Assembly: GCF_000173975.1 (NCBI RefSeq)
Contig: NZ_ACEP01000047.1
Location: 1 to 64,000 of the forward strand
Origin: Anaerobutyricum hallii DSM 3353
GTDB lineage: Bacteria; Bacillota; Clostridia; Lachnospirales; Lachnospiraceae
DNA length: 64,000 bases
Direction: 5' to 3'
The notes under the pieces are model-generated. The model worked only from the letters and a program-made list of their open reading frames with translations. It did not search any database and was not told where the DNA came from. Below, piece after piece: positions 55,480 to 63,882 of this stretch; within the stretch, counting starts at the first letter, position 1; the number at the start of each line of letters is the position of its first letter. The translations under genes and the position numbers were made by a program.

Positions 55480-55595
55480 CCCCAGAAGAAATAATTAAGG
55501 CACAGATGTGAAGATAATCGCTGCGAGGAAAATACCTGTTTGGTATTTTCTCTTGCTCCGACATCACATCTGTGCCTTAATTATTTCTTCTGGGG
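55480..55595. repeat. Long hairpin, copy 6, different core
   Basis: The arms 55480-55511 and 55564-55595 pair perfectly over 32 bp. The interior has its own stem-loop (GAGGAAAATACC/GGTATTTTCTC) and the words GCTGCGAGG and TTGCTCCGAC, echoing the core of the other copies. Flanks ACAGAC and CTGT also match. It lies between convergent genes and probably terminates both. Confidence 0.85.
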
Positions 55596-55662
55596 CTGTT
55601 ACGCTATCGCCCTACAACCCCATACTTATAGCTAATATCTTTTACTGCCAGCAAAGAATCAA

Positions 55663-56289
55663 CTATTTAATACGTAATGACTTTACTGTCTCTGTTCCTT
55701 TATTCGGCACAAATTTAAAATAGTAATTCTTTTTCGCTTTTAATGCTTTTCCTTTAAACTTGGATACAGTGATTGACTTTCCAGCTTTTACTGTCTTTAC
55801 TTTTTTGTATCCACCGTTTTTCTTAAGAGACATATAGACTGTGTACTTACTGATTCCTGCAACCTTTGGTGTAGTAATCTTTGCTTTCTTTGTCTTTCCT
55901 ACCTGTTTTAACTTATACTGTGCTGTTGAGAAATATACAGAATTAGACCATGGAGTATATGGATCATAGGAATCTGTATCATAGTTTATCTTCATTCCTC
56001 TGACTCTGAAAGAATACAGTTTATTCTTACTAAGCTCAACAAAGAAATATCCAATTTCTCTTTGTGAAAAAACTTCTTTTCCCTTATTATCTCTTACCTG
56101 TACTTCAAATTCTTCATCCTGAGTATCCTTGCACTCAATACTAACATACTCATCTGTGAGTTCTTCGATATACCCATAAACTCCCTTTGATGTCCTTGCC
56201 TGCTTTGTTGCAGCATTTGCCGGAATCTGTAAGGTAAATATTATTACAAATGCTAATGCGAGCGCAAAAATTTTAGTGACTTTTTTCAT
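55663..56289 (-). CDS. Secreted fibronectin/Ig-like protein, paralogue 1
   Basis: 208 residues with a signal peptide (IFALALAFVIIFTLQIPANA). The mature part looks beta-rich; the C-terminal half (YTVYMSLKKNGGYKKVKTVK, then SKFKGKALKAKKNYYFKFVP) is Lys-rich and repeats in the paralogue at 56858. Probably a surface or cell-wall-associated protein. I chose the ATG at 56289 with AAAGGAGG upstream; an earlier Met at 56379 lacks one. Confidence 0.82.
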   Translation of the reverse strand: MKKVTKIFALALAFVIIFTLQIPANAATKQARTSKGVYGYIEELTDEYVSIECKDTQDEEFEVQVRDNKGKEVFSQREIGYFFVELSKNKLYSFRVRGMKINYDTDSYDPYTPWSNSVYFSTAQYKLKQVGKTKKAKITTPKVAGISKYTVYMSLKKNGGYKKVKTVKAGKSITVSKFKGKALKAKKNYYFKFVPNKGTETVKSLRIK

Positions 56290-56442
56290 ATCATATGTCC
56301 TCCTTTGTGTGATATGGTAATTATTTGTTATAATTAGAATATCATAATGATAATACCTATTCAACAACAAAAACAACACTTTTGTTAATGATGACCCTTC
56401 TGCTTATCTCATATGTTTAATCTTGCTTTGTATGCAATCTCT

Positions 56443-56724
56443 TTACCATTTGAAGAATCCGGCCGAATAGAAACATTCGAGCAATATGATGGCAAAAAGA
56501 ATTCTTGTATACATTTCGTTTGCCTTGAACTCATAGTCCGGATGTTTCTTTTTATATAGAAAGGATATGGCACACAGTATGAGGAGGACAATAACAGATG
56601 CAATGAATAATATTTTTGTGAATGTTATGATTTGCAAATCTGTTAATATGAATTCCAATATGAGTATGGGAGCTACGATGTAGTAGAGTATTTTGTTGAC
56701 GAGGTTCATTGTTTTTTCGTTCAT
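56443..56724 (-). CDS. Small membrane protein
   Basis: 93 residues with three probable membrane helices (~11-30, ~35-56, ~72-90) joined by a short charged loop (YKKKHPDYEFKANE). Not recognised. GGAAGGA before the ATG. It lies between the two paralogous secreted genes on the same strand. Confidence 0.7.
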   Translation of the reverse strand: MNEKTMNLVNKILYYIVAPILILEFILTDLQIITFTKILFIASVIVLLILCAISFLYKKKHPDYEFKANEMYTRILFAIILLECFYSAGFFKW

Positions 56725-56857
56725 TGTGCTATTCCTTCCTGCTTAAATTTATGTGCAAACTATATGTAATCTGATATATTACCTACAAAAAGCCCTCTAT
56801 CGCAAATGAGAATTATTCACGACAGAGGGATTCTTTAAACCTTATTTACAATACGAA

Positions 56858-57571
56858 TTAATACTGATAAATAACATCGCTCTTTACTTTACATTTTAAA
56901 TTAGGAACAATCTTGATATAATAAATCTGCCTCGTCTTGATTGCCTTCCCTTTAAATTTGGATATTTTCACATTCTTACCCGGCTTTGCCGTCTTAACTT
57001 TCTTATAACCCTTACTTCTATCTTTGGATATATATACGGTAAAATTCTTTATACCCTTTGCATTCTTTGCTTTCGGCATTACTACTGTGTAGTTTTTCTT
57101 ACCAGTGCGGTAATTATATTTATACTTAAGTTTTATATTCGTCAATGTAGTAAATGCTCTTGCTTTTGAAAGCTTTCCATAAATTGTCGTTCCATTCACT
57201 GATAAGTAAGTTCTAACCTTAACAGTATAAGTCTGATTTTTTGCTATTTTAAACCTCACATATCGAATCACTGTTCCATAAGATGCGGAAAGTGCATTCT
57301 GTGTTGAAACTTTCTTACCTTTATAATTATATAAGATAACCTGTACTCCTGTAACATCCGATGGAACGGCTACCTGATAAGTAATCTCTTTGTTTGATTT
57401 ATAATATGGTGCAAAGTTCTGATTTGTGACATCTGTCATCATCGTCGTAGCTTCCATTTCTCTGTCCATTACTGGCACCGCTGCTTTCTCTGCCGCATTA
57501 ACCGGTGCCTGAAGTGCAAATGCCATCACTAATGCCAGAGCTAATGCAAATATTCTTGTAATTTTCTTCAT
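56858..57571 (-). CDS. Secreted fibronectin/Ig-like protein, paralogue 2
   Basis: 237 residues. The signal peptide (IFALALALVMAFALQAPVNA) is nearly the same as in paralogue 1, and the C-terminal YKKVKTAKPGKNVKISKFKG matches it too, while the middle differs. Such Lys-rich beta domains occur in Lachnospiraceae surface proteins; the ligand is unknown. A GGAGGAAATACAGT stretch precedes the ATG. Confidence 0.82.
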   Translation of the reverse strand: MKKITRIFALALALVMAFALQAPVNAAEKAAVPVMDREMEATTMMTDVTNQNFAPYYKSNKEITYQVAVPSDVTGVQVILYNYKGKKVSTQNALSASYGTVIRYVRFKIAKNQTYTVKVRTYLSVNGTTIYGKLSKARAFTTLTNIKLKYKYNYRTGKKNYTVVMPKAKNAKGIKNFTVYISKDRSKGYKKVKTAKPGKNVKISKFKGKAIKTRQIYYIKIVPNLKCKVKSDVIYQY

Positions 57572-57740
57572 ACTGTATTTCCTCCTTTTTTCTGTGGTGT
57601 TTGGTTTGTTTCCACTTTATTTAGCATAGCATAATTATATCAAAACTGCAATCTATATTCCTGTCATTTTTATGCATTTTGTTAATTATTTTGTTCTTTT
57701 TTGAAACTTTTATCGTCATTTTGTCTTTTTTAATATACGG

Positions 57741-58877
57741 TTATTCTGCTGCCAGCTCCCGGATTGCTTCTATCGCTGTCTTGATTTCTTCCATAGTATT
57801 AAAGCTTGAGAAGCTGAAACGAACCACTCCCTGTTCAGTTGTTCTAAGAGTTTCGTGCATGAGCGGGGCACAATGTGCCCCGGCTCTTGTGGCAATTCCA
57901 TAGTCTTCCCAAAGTATTTCACTAACTTTTCCGGCATCTTCGTTACGAATATTCAAGGCTACAAGCGGTGCTCTTTTTTCCTGATCAAAGTTTCCATAAA
58001 CTTTTACTCCGTCAATACGGCGTACTCCCTCATAAAACGTCTTTGTTAAAAGAGCCTCTCTGGTATATAACCTTTCTAAACCTTCCTGCTGTATGTACTC
58101 TAAACCTGCCTTTAATCCTGCTATTCCATGTGCATTTATCGTTCCAGCTTCTAAAAGTTCCGGCATAGAATGTGGCTGTTCTTTATCAAAGGAATGGATT
58201 CCGCTTCCTCCTGATTTTAAGGGACGAATAGTCACTCCTTTTTTAAGGCACAGGCCGCCCGTTCCCTGCGGGCCAAATAATCCTTTGTGTCCCGTAAAAC
58301 ACAGCGCATCTATATTCATTGCCTTAATATCAATTGGGAGAATTCCTGCGGACTGTGATGCATCTACAATAAAATGCAGCCCATGACGCTTGCAGGCCTC
58401 GCCAATTCGGTACAGATTCAGCGCCGTTCCAGTTACATTAGAAGCATGTGTGCACACGATAGCCTCTGTATCTGGCCGAATCGCCTCCTCAAATGCCTCA
58501 CTTGAAATTGTTCCGTCTTCTCCGACTGGAAGAATAGTGAGCGCTACACCTTGCTGTTCTTTTAAATATAAGGGACGTAACACAGAATTATGTTCCATCG
58601 CCGTTGTAATCACATGATCACCAGGCTGTAACATCCCATCAATTGCCGTATTTAGTGCCTCTGTGGCATTCGACATAAATGCAACCTGTTCCGGTCCATC
58701 TCCGTTAAAAAATTCATTAATCATCTCTCTGGTTTCATAAGCCATTCGCATACTATGTAAAGCGGCATCATAGGCTCCTCTTCCGGCATTACCAAGATTA
58801 CTGATAGCTTCCGCTACTGCTTTTGCTACTGTTTCGGGCTTCTGTAATGTTGTTGCTGCATTATCAAAATATATCAC
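57741..58877 (-). CDS. Class V aminotransferase, cysteine desulfurase-like
   Basis: About 378 residues of the PLP-dependent NifS/SufS/CsdA family. IYFDNAATTLQKPETV at the start, TTAMEHNSVLRPLYL, FIVDASQSAGILPID, the PLP lysine in CFTGHKGLFGPQGTGGL and an active-site-like Cys in TRAGAHCAPLMHETL. Annotated relatives are called cysteine desulfurase or selenocysteine lyase; no isc/suf partners are near. I chose the GTG at 58877 with GGAGGG 6 bp upstream; an ATG 30 bp earlier has no ribosome binding site. Confidence 0.9.
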   Translation of the reverse strand: MIYFDNAATTLQKPETVAKAVAEAISNLGNAGRGAYDAALHSMRMAYETREMINEFFNGDGPEQVAFMSNATEALNTAIDGMLQPGDHVITTAMEHNSVLRPLYLKEQQGVALTILPVGEDGTISSEAFEEAIRPDTEAIVCTHASNVTGTALNLYRIGEACKRHGLHFIVDASQSAGILPIDIKAMNIDALCFTGHKGLFGPQGTGGLCLKKGVTIRPLKSGGSGIHSFDKEQPHSMPELLEAGTINAHGIAGLKAGLEYIQQEGLERLYTREALLTKTFYEGVRRIDGVKVYGNFDQEKRAPLVALNIRNEDAGKVSEILWEDYGIATRAGAHCAPLMHETLRTTEQGVVRFSFSSFNTMEEIKTAIEAIRELAAE

Positions 58878-58907
58878 TTTTGTCCCTCCTGCATCTGGAA
58901 ATCTCAT

Positions 58908-59391
58908 TGTGAATCACATATTTTACCACCAATCATATAGTGGCTTTGTAATTTTCTTCTGTAAATGACTTCTGTAAATAAGTTTCTGTCTGAATATATT
59001 ACCATATTGCAGCTATTTTTCTCAACATTTATTGTCACTATATATTTTCTTAATTTTTACATGAATTTTTTCTACAGCATGTCTAGAGCGTGTTTGAAAA
59101 ATGCTTTCTGCAAGATGTACATCACAATTTGCGGGAGATTTCGCCTGAATGAGGGCGGCGTAGCGGGCTACGGCAACCGAATGAAGGCAAAATATACCGT
59201 AAATTGGGGTGTGCAGATTGCTGGAATGATTTTTCAAACACGCTCTAAAGACAATTGATACTCAATTCTTAAATAATTCTTAATCTTGCTCCTAAAGATT
59301 TTACTTTCGTTTTTTATTATGCTATACTCAATCCACACTATTAGAAAATATTGTAAATACAGCGTAGATTTATTACACGACACTTATATAC
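58908..59391. other. Gene-free stretch holding a family A repeat
   Basis: No supportable gene. It contains the complete family A copy at 59083-59248 and then AT-rich sequence leading into the family B copy at 59392. Confidence 0.6.
59083..59248. repeat. Family A repeat, complete copy
   Basis: 166 bp from CTAGAGCGTGTTTGAAAAATG to CATTTTTCAAACACGCTCTAA-type end. The two halves are imperfect inverted repeats about 50 bp long (TTCTGCAAGATGTACATCAC ... GGGTGTGCAGATTGCTGGAA). The centre has another hairpin (CGTAGCGGGCTACGG). No coding capacity of note; it looks like a MITE. Confidence 0.85.
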
Positions 59392-59557
59392 TAATGTACT
59401 CTTGGAATCTTTTTGTTCTTGATTTTGTGAGAAGATTTTTTGTCAGTTATGCCCAATTTTTTGAGACGTACACGATGCGTACGTTGATGAAATCTGGGTG
59501 CGGCTGGCGGAAAATCAGCCACAAAAGCAAGTGCAAGAAAGACTCCGAAAGTACATA
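59392..59557 (+). repeat. Family B repeat, full length, in front of C39-like gene
   Basis: TAATGTACTCTTGGAATC ... GCAAGTGCAAGAAAGACTCC then GAAAGTACATA. It aligns with 15094-15256 throughout. TGTACTC and its complement close the ends, and GTACACGATGCGTAC forms an inner hairpin. It ends 22 bp before the next start codon. Confidence 0.82.
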
Positions 59558-59578
59558 CTACATTCAAGGAGGTTTTCC

Positions 59579-60892
59579 ATGTTTTCAAAGAATACATCTA
59601 CAACATATAAGTATTTCTTTATGTTTGTTTTTTTCAGTTTATTTTTATGGCAGTCATTTACTATAAAGCCAGAGGCGAGCGAGATTATCACGGATCCGCT
59701 AATTTCCATGACAGTAGGGGATACAAAGAATCTCTATTTTTTTCACGGTGATTCTGCTTCTGCCTACTTTAGCTCTAACCCTAATATTGCATCTGTAACT
59801 ACAGGTGGTGTTTTGAATGCAAATGATGTTGGAAGTGCCGAAATTATTTATAGCGTACATGGAGTATTTCATCAAAGAAAGATCAATGTTGCCGATATTG
59901 AAAATCCATCTTTTAGCACTACTCAGAGAGAGAACCTCATTTTGCCAGACAATGCTCTGACAACAACGGATCCTGTCCTTTTTATGCAAAAAAAGGATTC
60001 TTACACCATTCAATTCTCTTCTTCGAGCCAGGCACTTGCCACCCGTTATAAAGGACTTCTTATCTGGAAAAGTGATAAGCCAAATATCGTCCGTGTAGAT
60101 TCTAATGGAAAAGTCACCGCATTGAAGAAAGGTTCCGCAACCATTACCTGCACACTGGGCAATGTATCCTGTCACACCTATGTTAATGTAATTACTGACA
60201 GCTATACGGGGAAAGCAACCGATTTTTCCATGTTAACCGCAACTGGAAATCAGCGCACTTACCGGCTTTTCAAACAAAATGCACACAACTATCCTCGCTA
60301 CGATTCTTATCTTGCATGGCATGGATGTGCTACCTGCTCACTTGCTACGGTTCTTGGAGCCTATAACGATAATTACTCCGGCATTTTGCCAAGTTCTGTT
60401 ATTGATGGTGTAGAGAAACAATTTACTTCGAACAAAGACTGGACAAGGGAGCATGTAAACCGCTCTCTCCGCGGACAGATGCCCCTCTCTCTGTACGGAA
60501 TTTCTTCTATACTGAAGTCTTCCGGTGTTGATAATAATTATGTAAGAACCTATACCGACTCTGAGGCTAAGCACGATATTATCTCTCATTTAAAAACAGG
60601 GAATTCTATTATTTTTGAAGTACGTCAGAAAAACAGCCGCACTGGTAAAAGAACAAAGCGTTGGACAAACTCCTACCATACTATGGTGTTACTCGGTGTA
60701 CTGACAAACGGCAAGGTGCTTTTATGCGATTCTGTTGACCGCTCCTGGTATAACGGTGGACAGCGTTTAAAAATTGTTGATCTATCTGATATTATGGAGT
60801 ATATGTTCCCTTGTACTTCTTTTTCAGAAAGTATGTATTATAACGGAGCAAGCTCCGACGGCGGTTACATCAAAATATACGAAATTAGTTAA
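59579..60892 (+). CDS. Secreted C39-like cysteine peptidase with Ig-like domain
   Basis: 437 residues. An N-terminal membrane or signal segment (FFMFVFFSLFLWQSFTIKPE) is followed by BIG2-like Ig regions (SMTVGDTKNLYFFHGDSASA, then WKSDKPNIVRVDSNGKVTAL) and a C39_2-type papain-fold domain from about 245: Cys in WHGCATCSLATVLGAYNDNY, His in NSYHTMVLLGVLTNGKVLLC. There is no ABC transporter part, so it is not a bacteriocin exporter. ATG at 59579 with AAGGAGGT; the open frame further upstream is inside the family B repeat. Confidence 0.85.
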   Translation: MFSKNTSTTYKYFFMFVFFSLFLWQSFTIKPEASEIITDPLISMTVGDTKNLYFFHGDSASAYFSSNPNIASVTTGGVLNANDVGSAEIIYSVHGVFHQRKINVADIENPSFSTTQRENLILPDNALTTTDPVLFMQKKDSYTIQFSSSSQALATRYKGLLIWKSDKPNIVRVDSNGKVTALKKGSATITCTLGNVSCHTYVNVITDSYTGKATDFSMLTATGNQRTYRLFKQNAHNYPRYDSYLAWHGCATCSLATVLGAYNDNYSGILPSSVIDGVEKQFTSNKDWTREHVNRSLRGQMPLSLYGISSILKSSGVDNNYVRTYTDSEAKHDIISHLKTGNSIIFEVRQKNSRTGKRTKRWTNSYHTMVLLGVLTNGKVLLCDSVDRSWYNGGQRLKIVDLSDIMEYMFPCTSFSESMYYNGASSDGGYIKIYEIS

Positions 60893-60900
60893 TTCGTTCC

Positions 60901-60929
60901 TTGACTTTTTGGAAAATAGTTTATAAAAT
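60901..60929 (+). promoter_or_regulatory. Likely promoter of ribokinase-like gene
   Basis: TTGACT, a 17-bp spacer and TAAAAT. The leader to the ATG would be about 130 nt and holds small hairpins (GCCGCATTTTTCGGC) but no riboswitch I recognise. Confidence 0.55.
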
Positions 60930-61063
60930 ATTTTTATGGAGCGCCGCATTTTTCGGCATTTTCAACAATTTATGGGAGGATGTCTCATTTCATCTATAGT
61001 TTTATTAATATGGAAATGTATAGAATCTCATAGCAATTTTTTAATAAAAGGAGAAGAAGTATT

Positions 61064-61987
61064 ATGGCAGCAAAAATTTTAATGACTGGCAGTATTATGA
61101 TGGATCTGATTTTACAGATGCCTCGTATCCCACATCCAAGTGAAAGTCTTCTTGGAACTAGCTATTCTAACGCTGGGGGCGGTAAGGGAAGTAACTCCGC
61201 AGTAGCAGCCTGCAAGGCTGGCGGAGAAGTTTCTGTTTGTGGTACACTCGGTAAAGATTCCAACGGTGAAGCACTTCTTGGCATGCTTACTGACATAGGA
61301 ATTGATGTATCCAATCTTACATTAAAAGAAGGCGCCAACACCGGAATGGCAGTTATCATGCTTGAAGAAGACGGAATGAACCGTCTTGCTATTTATACAG
61401 GAGCTAACAACGACACAACTCCAGAAGCTGTTGATGCTGCCTTTGAAGGAAAAGAATATGATGCATTAATGATGCAGCTGGAAATTCCTTTAGAAACAAA
61501 CGTACATGCATTTGAACTTGCTCATGAAAGAGGAATGATCACTTGTCTTGATGCAGGTCCGGCACAGGATTATCCATTAGAAAGATTCAAGGGCCTCACT
61601 ATCCTCTCTCCTAACGAGACAGAAACAGAAGCTCTTGTTGGAATTCTTCCTAAAGATGATGAGACATGTATCGCAGCAAGTAAAATCTTAAAAGAACGCA
61701 GCGATTGCAAATACGTTGTATTAAAGATGGGAGACAAAGGCTCTTTCATCTATGGTGATGACATCTGCCAGATGGTTCCTACATTTAAAGTAGAAGCTGT
61801 TGACCCAACTGCTGCTGGCGACTGCTTTACAGGTGTTTTAGTAAAACAGTACGCTGAAACAAAGGATATCGTTGCTTCCGCAAGATATGCAAGTGCCGCT
61901 GCTGCTATTTCTGTACAGCATTTAGGCGCACAGCCATCTCTGCCGACAAAAGAGGCAATTGATGAGTTTATTGCTGCTCGTTCATAG
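61064..61987 (+). CDS. rbsK: Ribokinase-like PfkB family sugar kinase
   Basis: 307 residues, the usual ribokinase length. Motifs: TGSIMMDLILQMPRIPHPSE, the sugar-binding SNAGGGKGSNSAVAACKAGG, LSPNETETEAL, and the anion-hole and catalytic loop VDPTAAGDCFTGVL (consensus DTTGAGDAF, with TAAGD here). Ribokinase is the best fit by the N-terminal motif; another sugar or nucleoside is possible. It stands alone with no transporter nearby. AAAAGGAG upstream. The 3' side carries a long hairpin. Confidence 0.85.
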   Translation: MAAKILMTGSIMMDLILQMPRIPHPSESLLGTSYSNAGGGKGSNSAVAACKAGGEVSVCGTLGKDSNGEALLGMLTDIGIDVSNLTLKEGANTGMAVIMLEEDGMNRLAIYTGANNDTTPEAVDAAFEGKEYDALMMQLEIPLETNVHAFELAHERGMITCLDAGPAQDYPLERFKGLTILSPNETETEALVGILPKDDETCIAASKILKERSDCKYVVLKMGDKGSFIYGDDICQMVPTFKVEAVDPTAAGDCFTGVLVKQYAETKDIVASARYASAAAAISVQHLGAQPSLPTKEAIDEFIAARS

Positions 61988-62010
61988 TTTAAACAGACGC
62001 TCTCAAAGAG

Positions 62011-62118
62011 AGAAGAGAAAGGATACCCTATATTTGTGACCTCAGAGCAAGGTTTGGATGCGAGCACATAAGCGAGCATTCAAACCGAGTCACAAATATA
62101 GGGTATCCTTTCTCTTCT
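62011..62118. repeat. Long hairpin repeat, copy 7
   Basis: AGAAGAGAAAGGATACCCTA (62011 on) pairs with its complement ending at 62118; the paired region extends to GTGAC/GTCAC. The core is shortened (GCAAGGTTTGGATGCGAG ... GAGCATTCAAACCGAG). Outside it ACAGACGCTCT and AGAGCGTCTGT also pair, with a mini family A repeat placed inside the right arm. Confidence 0.85.
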
Positions 62119-62146
62119 AGAGCGTGTTTGAAAAATGCTCTAGAGC
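62117..62146. repeat. Mini family A repeat nested in hairpin copy 7
   Basis: CTAGAGCGTGTTTGAAAAATGCTCTAGAG: a left end joined to a short inverted CTCTAGAG. The same compact form occurs at 63852. Confidence 0.65.
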
Positions 62147-62184
62147 GTCTGTCACTTAATCAATTAAATAGTAGCGCAAATCTC

Positions 62185-62213
62185 TTGTATTTTTGCGAAA
62201 AAAATGTTAACAT
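62185..62213 (+). promoter_or_regulatory. Possible promoter of DUF6273-like gene
   Basis: TTGTAT, a 17-bp spacer and TAACAT, about 37 bp before the start codon. A moderate match only. Confidence 0.4.
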
Positions 62214-62249
62214 AACCTGATTATACTTTTAGAAAGGAAGAGCTTTTCC

Positions 62250-63572
62250 ATGAGAAATGATGAAAAAATAGATATCAATCTCGCCACAGAAGATACCTCA
62301 GAGAATTTATCCGAAGAAGAACTGGCTCAGCAAAATTATGAGACGGCACTCCGATATATTAATATTGCCGAACATATGAATAAGTTTGAAGACCAGGATA
62401 AATATTATCATCGTGCGATTCAGTATTTAAAAAAGGCAAAACCTTATAAAAAGGTTCAACCGCTCCTCAGGGAACTTCGAAATAAAAAGTTCGGCACTCG
62501 TGCCGCAGGTAAGATTGAATTATATAAAGAAGCCTGCCATATTCGTGATAACGCAAAGACACCTAGCGATTATTATTCTGCACAAACTATCTTTTCCCGT
62601 ATTTATCATTACGAAGAAAAGCATCCTCTTATTGAAAAGTGGACTGATCCAGAGGTTTACGCTGAAGCGATCAAATGCTCTGATTCAAAAGAACAGATGG
62701 AACTTTGTGCTAAACTCGCTGATGAAAAAGCTGCCCAGTTAAAACGTCATAGTTTTTTCGTAAGCTGTGCATTTATTGCCTGCCTTTTAGCAGCCTTATT
62801 TTTTACAAGGACTGTTTCTTTCAAGCAGTGTCTTGCCAGCATAAACTCCAGTTCAGGTAACTATGAAAAAGCATGGCAAAATTACCAAAATATTTATAAT
62901 AGAACTAACAGCAAAGATGCGTTTAAAAAATATATCGAATACCGTTATAAATCTGCTGAAAAAGCTTTGAAAGCCGGAGATGAAGATACAGCTTACCGCA
63001 ATTACAAGGCAATTGCAAAAGAAGATTATAAAGACAGTCAAGCTAAATTTGTAACTCTTGAGAAAGAACATATCAAAAATACCGCAATAGGCAAAAAAGT
63101 TTCTTTTGCGTACATGGACTGGCGTGTTCTTGATAAGCAGGACGGCAAAGTTCTCTTATTAAAAGATAATTCCTTAGGATCTACTCCATTTGATGAGACC
63201 GGGAAAAATGTTACTTGGGAATCTTCCTCCGTTCGTAAATGGTTAAACAGTGGCTTCCTCAATGACAACTTTTTTAAGGCAGAACAGAATGCTATTTTAG
63301 ACACTACTGTAAAAAATACAGCAAATCCTGTTTATAATACACCAGCCGGAAAAGACACTACTGATAAACTCTTTTTATTAAGCTGCGATGAAGTTGCACA
63401 GTATAAAAAGGGAATTCATAAAACAAAGTCCTGTTGGTGGCTCCGTACCCCAGGTGCTGCTGCAAATTCTATGAGTTTTGTATACAAAGACAAAACCGTT
63501 ATGGAGTACGGCTATGAAGTAACCAATACAAAGATTACTGTAAAACCTGCAATATGGGTAACTGTAGAATAA
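62250..63572 (+). CDS. Membrane protein with TPR-like helices and DUF6273-like domain
   Basis: 440 residues. A charged helical N-terminal region (~25-165, TPR-like: YETALRYINIAEHMNKFEDQ), one membrane helix (~170-188), a second helical repeat region (ASINSSSGNYEKAWQNYQNI), then a C-terminal domain (~275-440) with MDWRVLDKQDGKVLLLKDN, VRKWLNSGFLNDNFF and CWWLRTPG, typical of DUF6273. That domain is found on many Clostridia surface proteins; its role is unknown. GGAAGAGC upstream of the ATG. Confidence 0.8.
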   Translation: MRNDEKIDINLATEDTSENLSEEELAQQNYETALRYINIAEHMNKFEDQDKYYHRAIQYLKKAKPYKKVQPLLRELRNKKFGTRAAGKIELYKEACHIRDNAKTPSDYYSAQTIFSRIYHYEEKHPLIEKWTDPEVYAEAIKCSDSKEQMELCAKLADEKAAQLKRHSFFVSCAFIACLLAALFFTRTVSFKQCLASINSSSGNYEKAWQNYQNIYNRTNSKDAFKKYIEYRYKSAEKALKAGDEDTAYRNYKAIAKEDYKDSQAKFVTLEKEHIKNTAIGKKVSFAYMDWRVLDKQDGKVLLLKDNSLGSTPFDETGKNVTWESSSVRKWLNSGFLNDNFFKAEQNAILDTTVKNTANPVYNTPAGKDTTDKLFLLSCDEVAQYKKGIHKTKSCWWLRTPGAAANSMSFVYKDKTVMEYGYEVTNTKITVKPAIWVTVE

Positions 63573-63674
63573 ATTCTGGGTTGCGTAGCAAAAGACGCTT
63601 CCAAAGAGAGCCGATACCAATATCTTTTAATTGATTTGTGAGGGGTAAATAAACAGTTGCTATAGATATTCTTT

Positions 63675-63803
63675 ATCGGATTGCCCTAATTAACAGCAAA
63701 AAGAAGAGGGGATTATAAACTTGAATTTTGTGACTTAGTGCAACGGAACAAAATCAAGCTTATAATCCCCTCTTCTTTTTGCTGTTAATTAGGGCAATCC
63801 GAT
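63675..63803. repeat. Long hairpin, copy 8, different core
   Basis: ATCGGATTGCCCTAATTAAC (63675 on) pairs with its complement ending at 63803; the stem continues through GGGGATTATAA to about 50 bp with one or two bulges. The loop GTGACTTAGTGCAACGG faintly resembles the family core. It lies between convergent genes (DUF6273-like and fhs). Confidence 0.85.
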
Positions 63804-63851
63804 TACAGGCTTCAGTAGCGGTGTCGGCCTTGCCTGCGGCAACTCATTCTT

Positions 63852-63882
63852 CTAGAGTGTGTTTGAAAAATGAATGCTCTAG
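63852..63882. repeat. Mini family A repeat at the fhs stop codon
   Basis: CTAGAGTGTGTTTGAAAAATGAATGCTCTAG. On the minus strand the TAG at 63879-63881 that ends fhs belongs to this repeat. Confidence 0.7.

Noticed and set aside
59498-59578. Longer N-terminus for the C39-like protein
   Set aside because: The extra codons lie within the family B repeat, while the ATG at 59579 has a strong ribosome binding site.
60300-60892. C39-type domain as a bacteriocin exporter
   Set aside because: There is no ABC transporter or membrane domain after it, and no small leader peptide gene nearby; a secreted peptidase fits better.
61750-62079. Minus-strand frame spanning the ribokinase end and hairpin copy 7
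   Set aside because: It is antisense to conserved kinase motifs and runs into the repeat.
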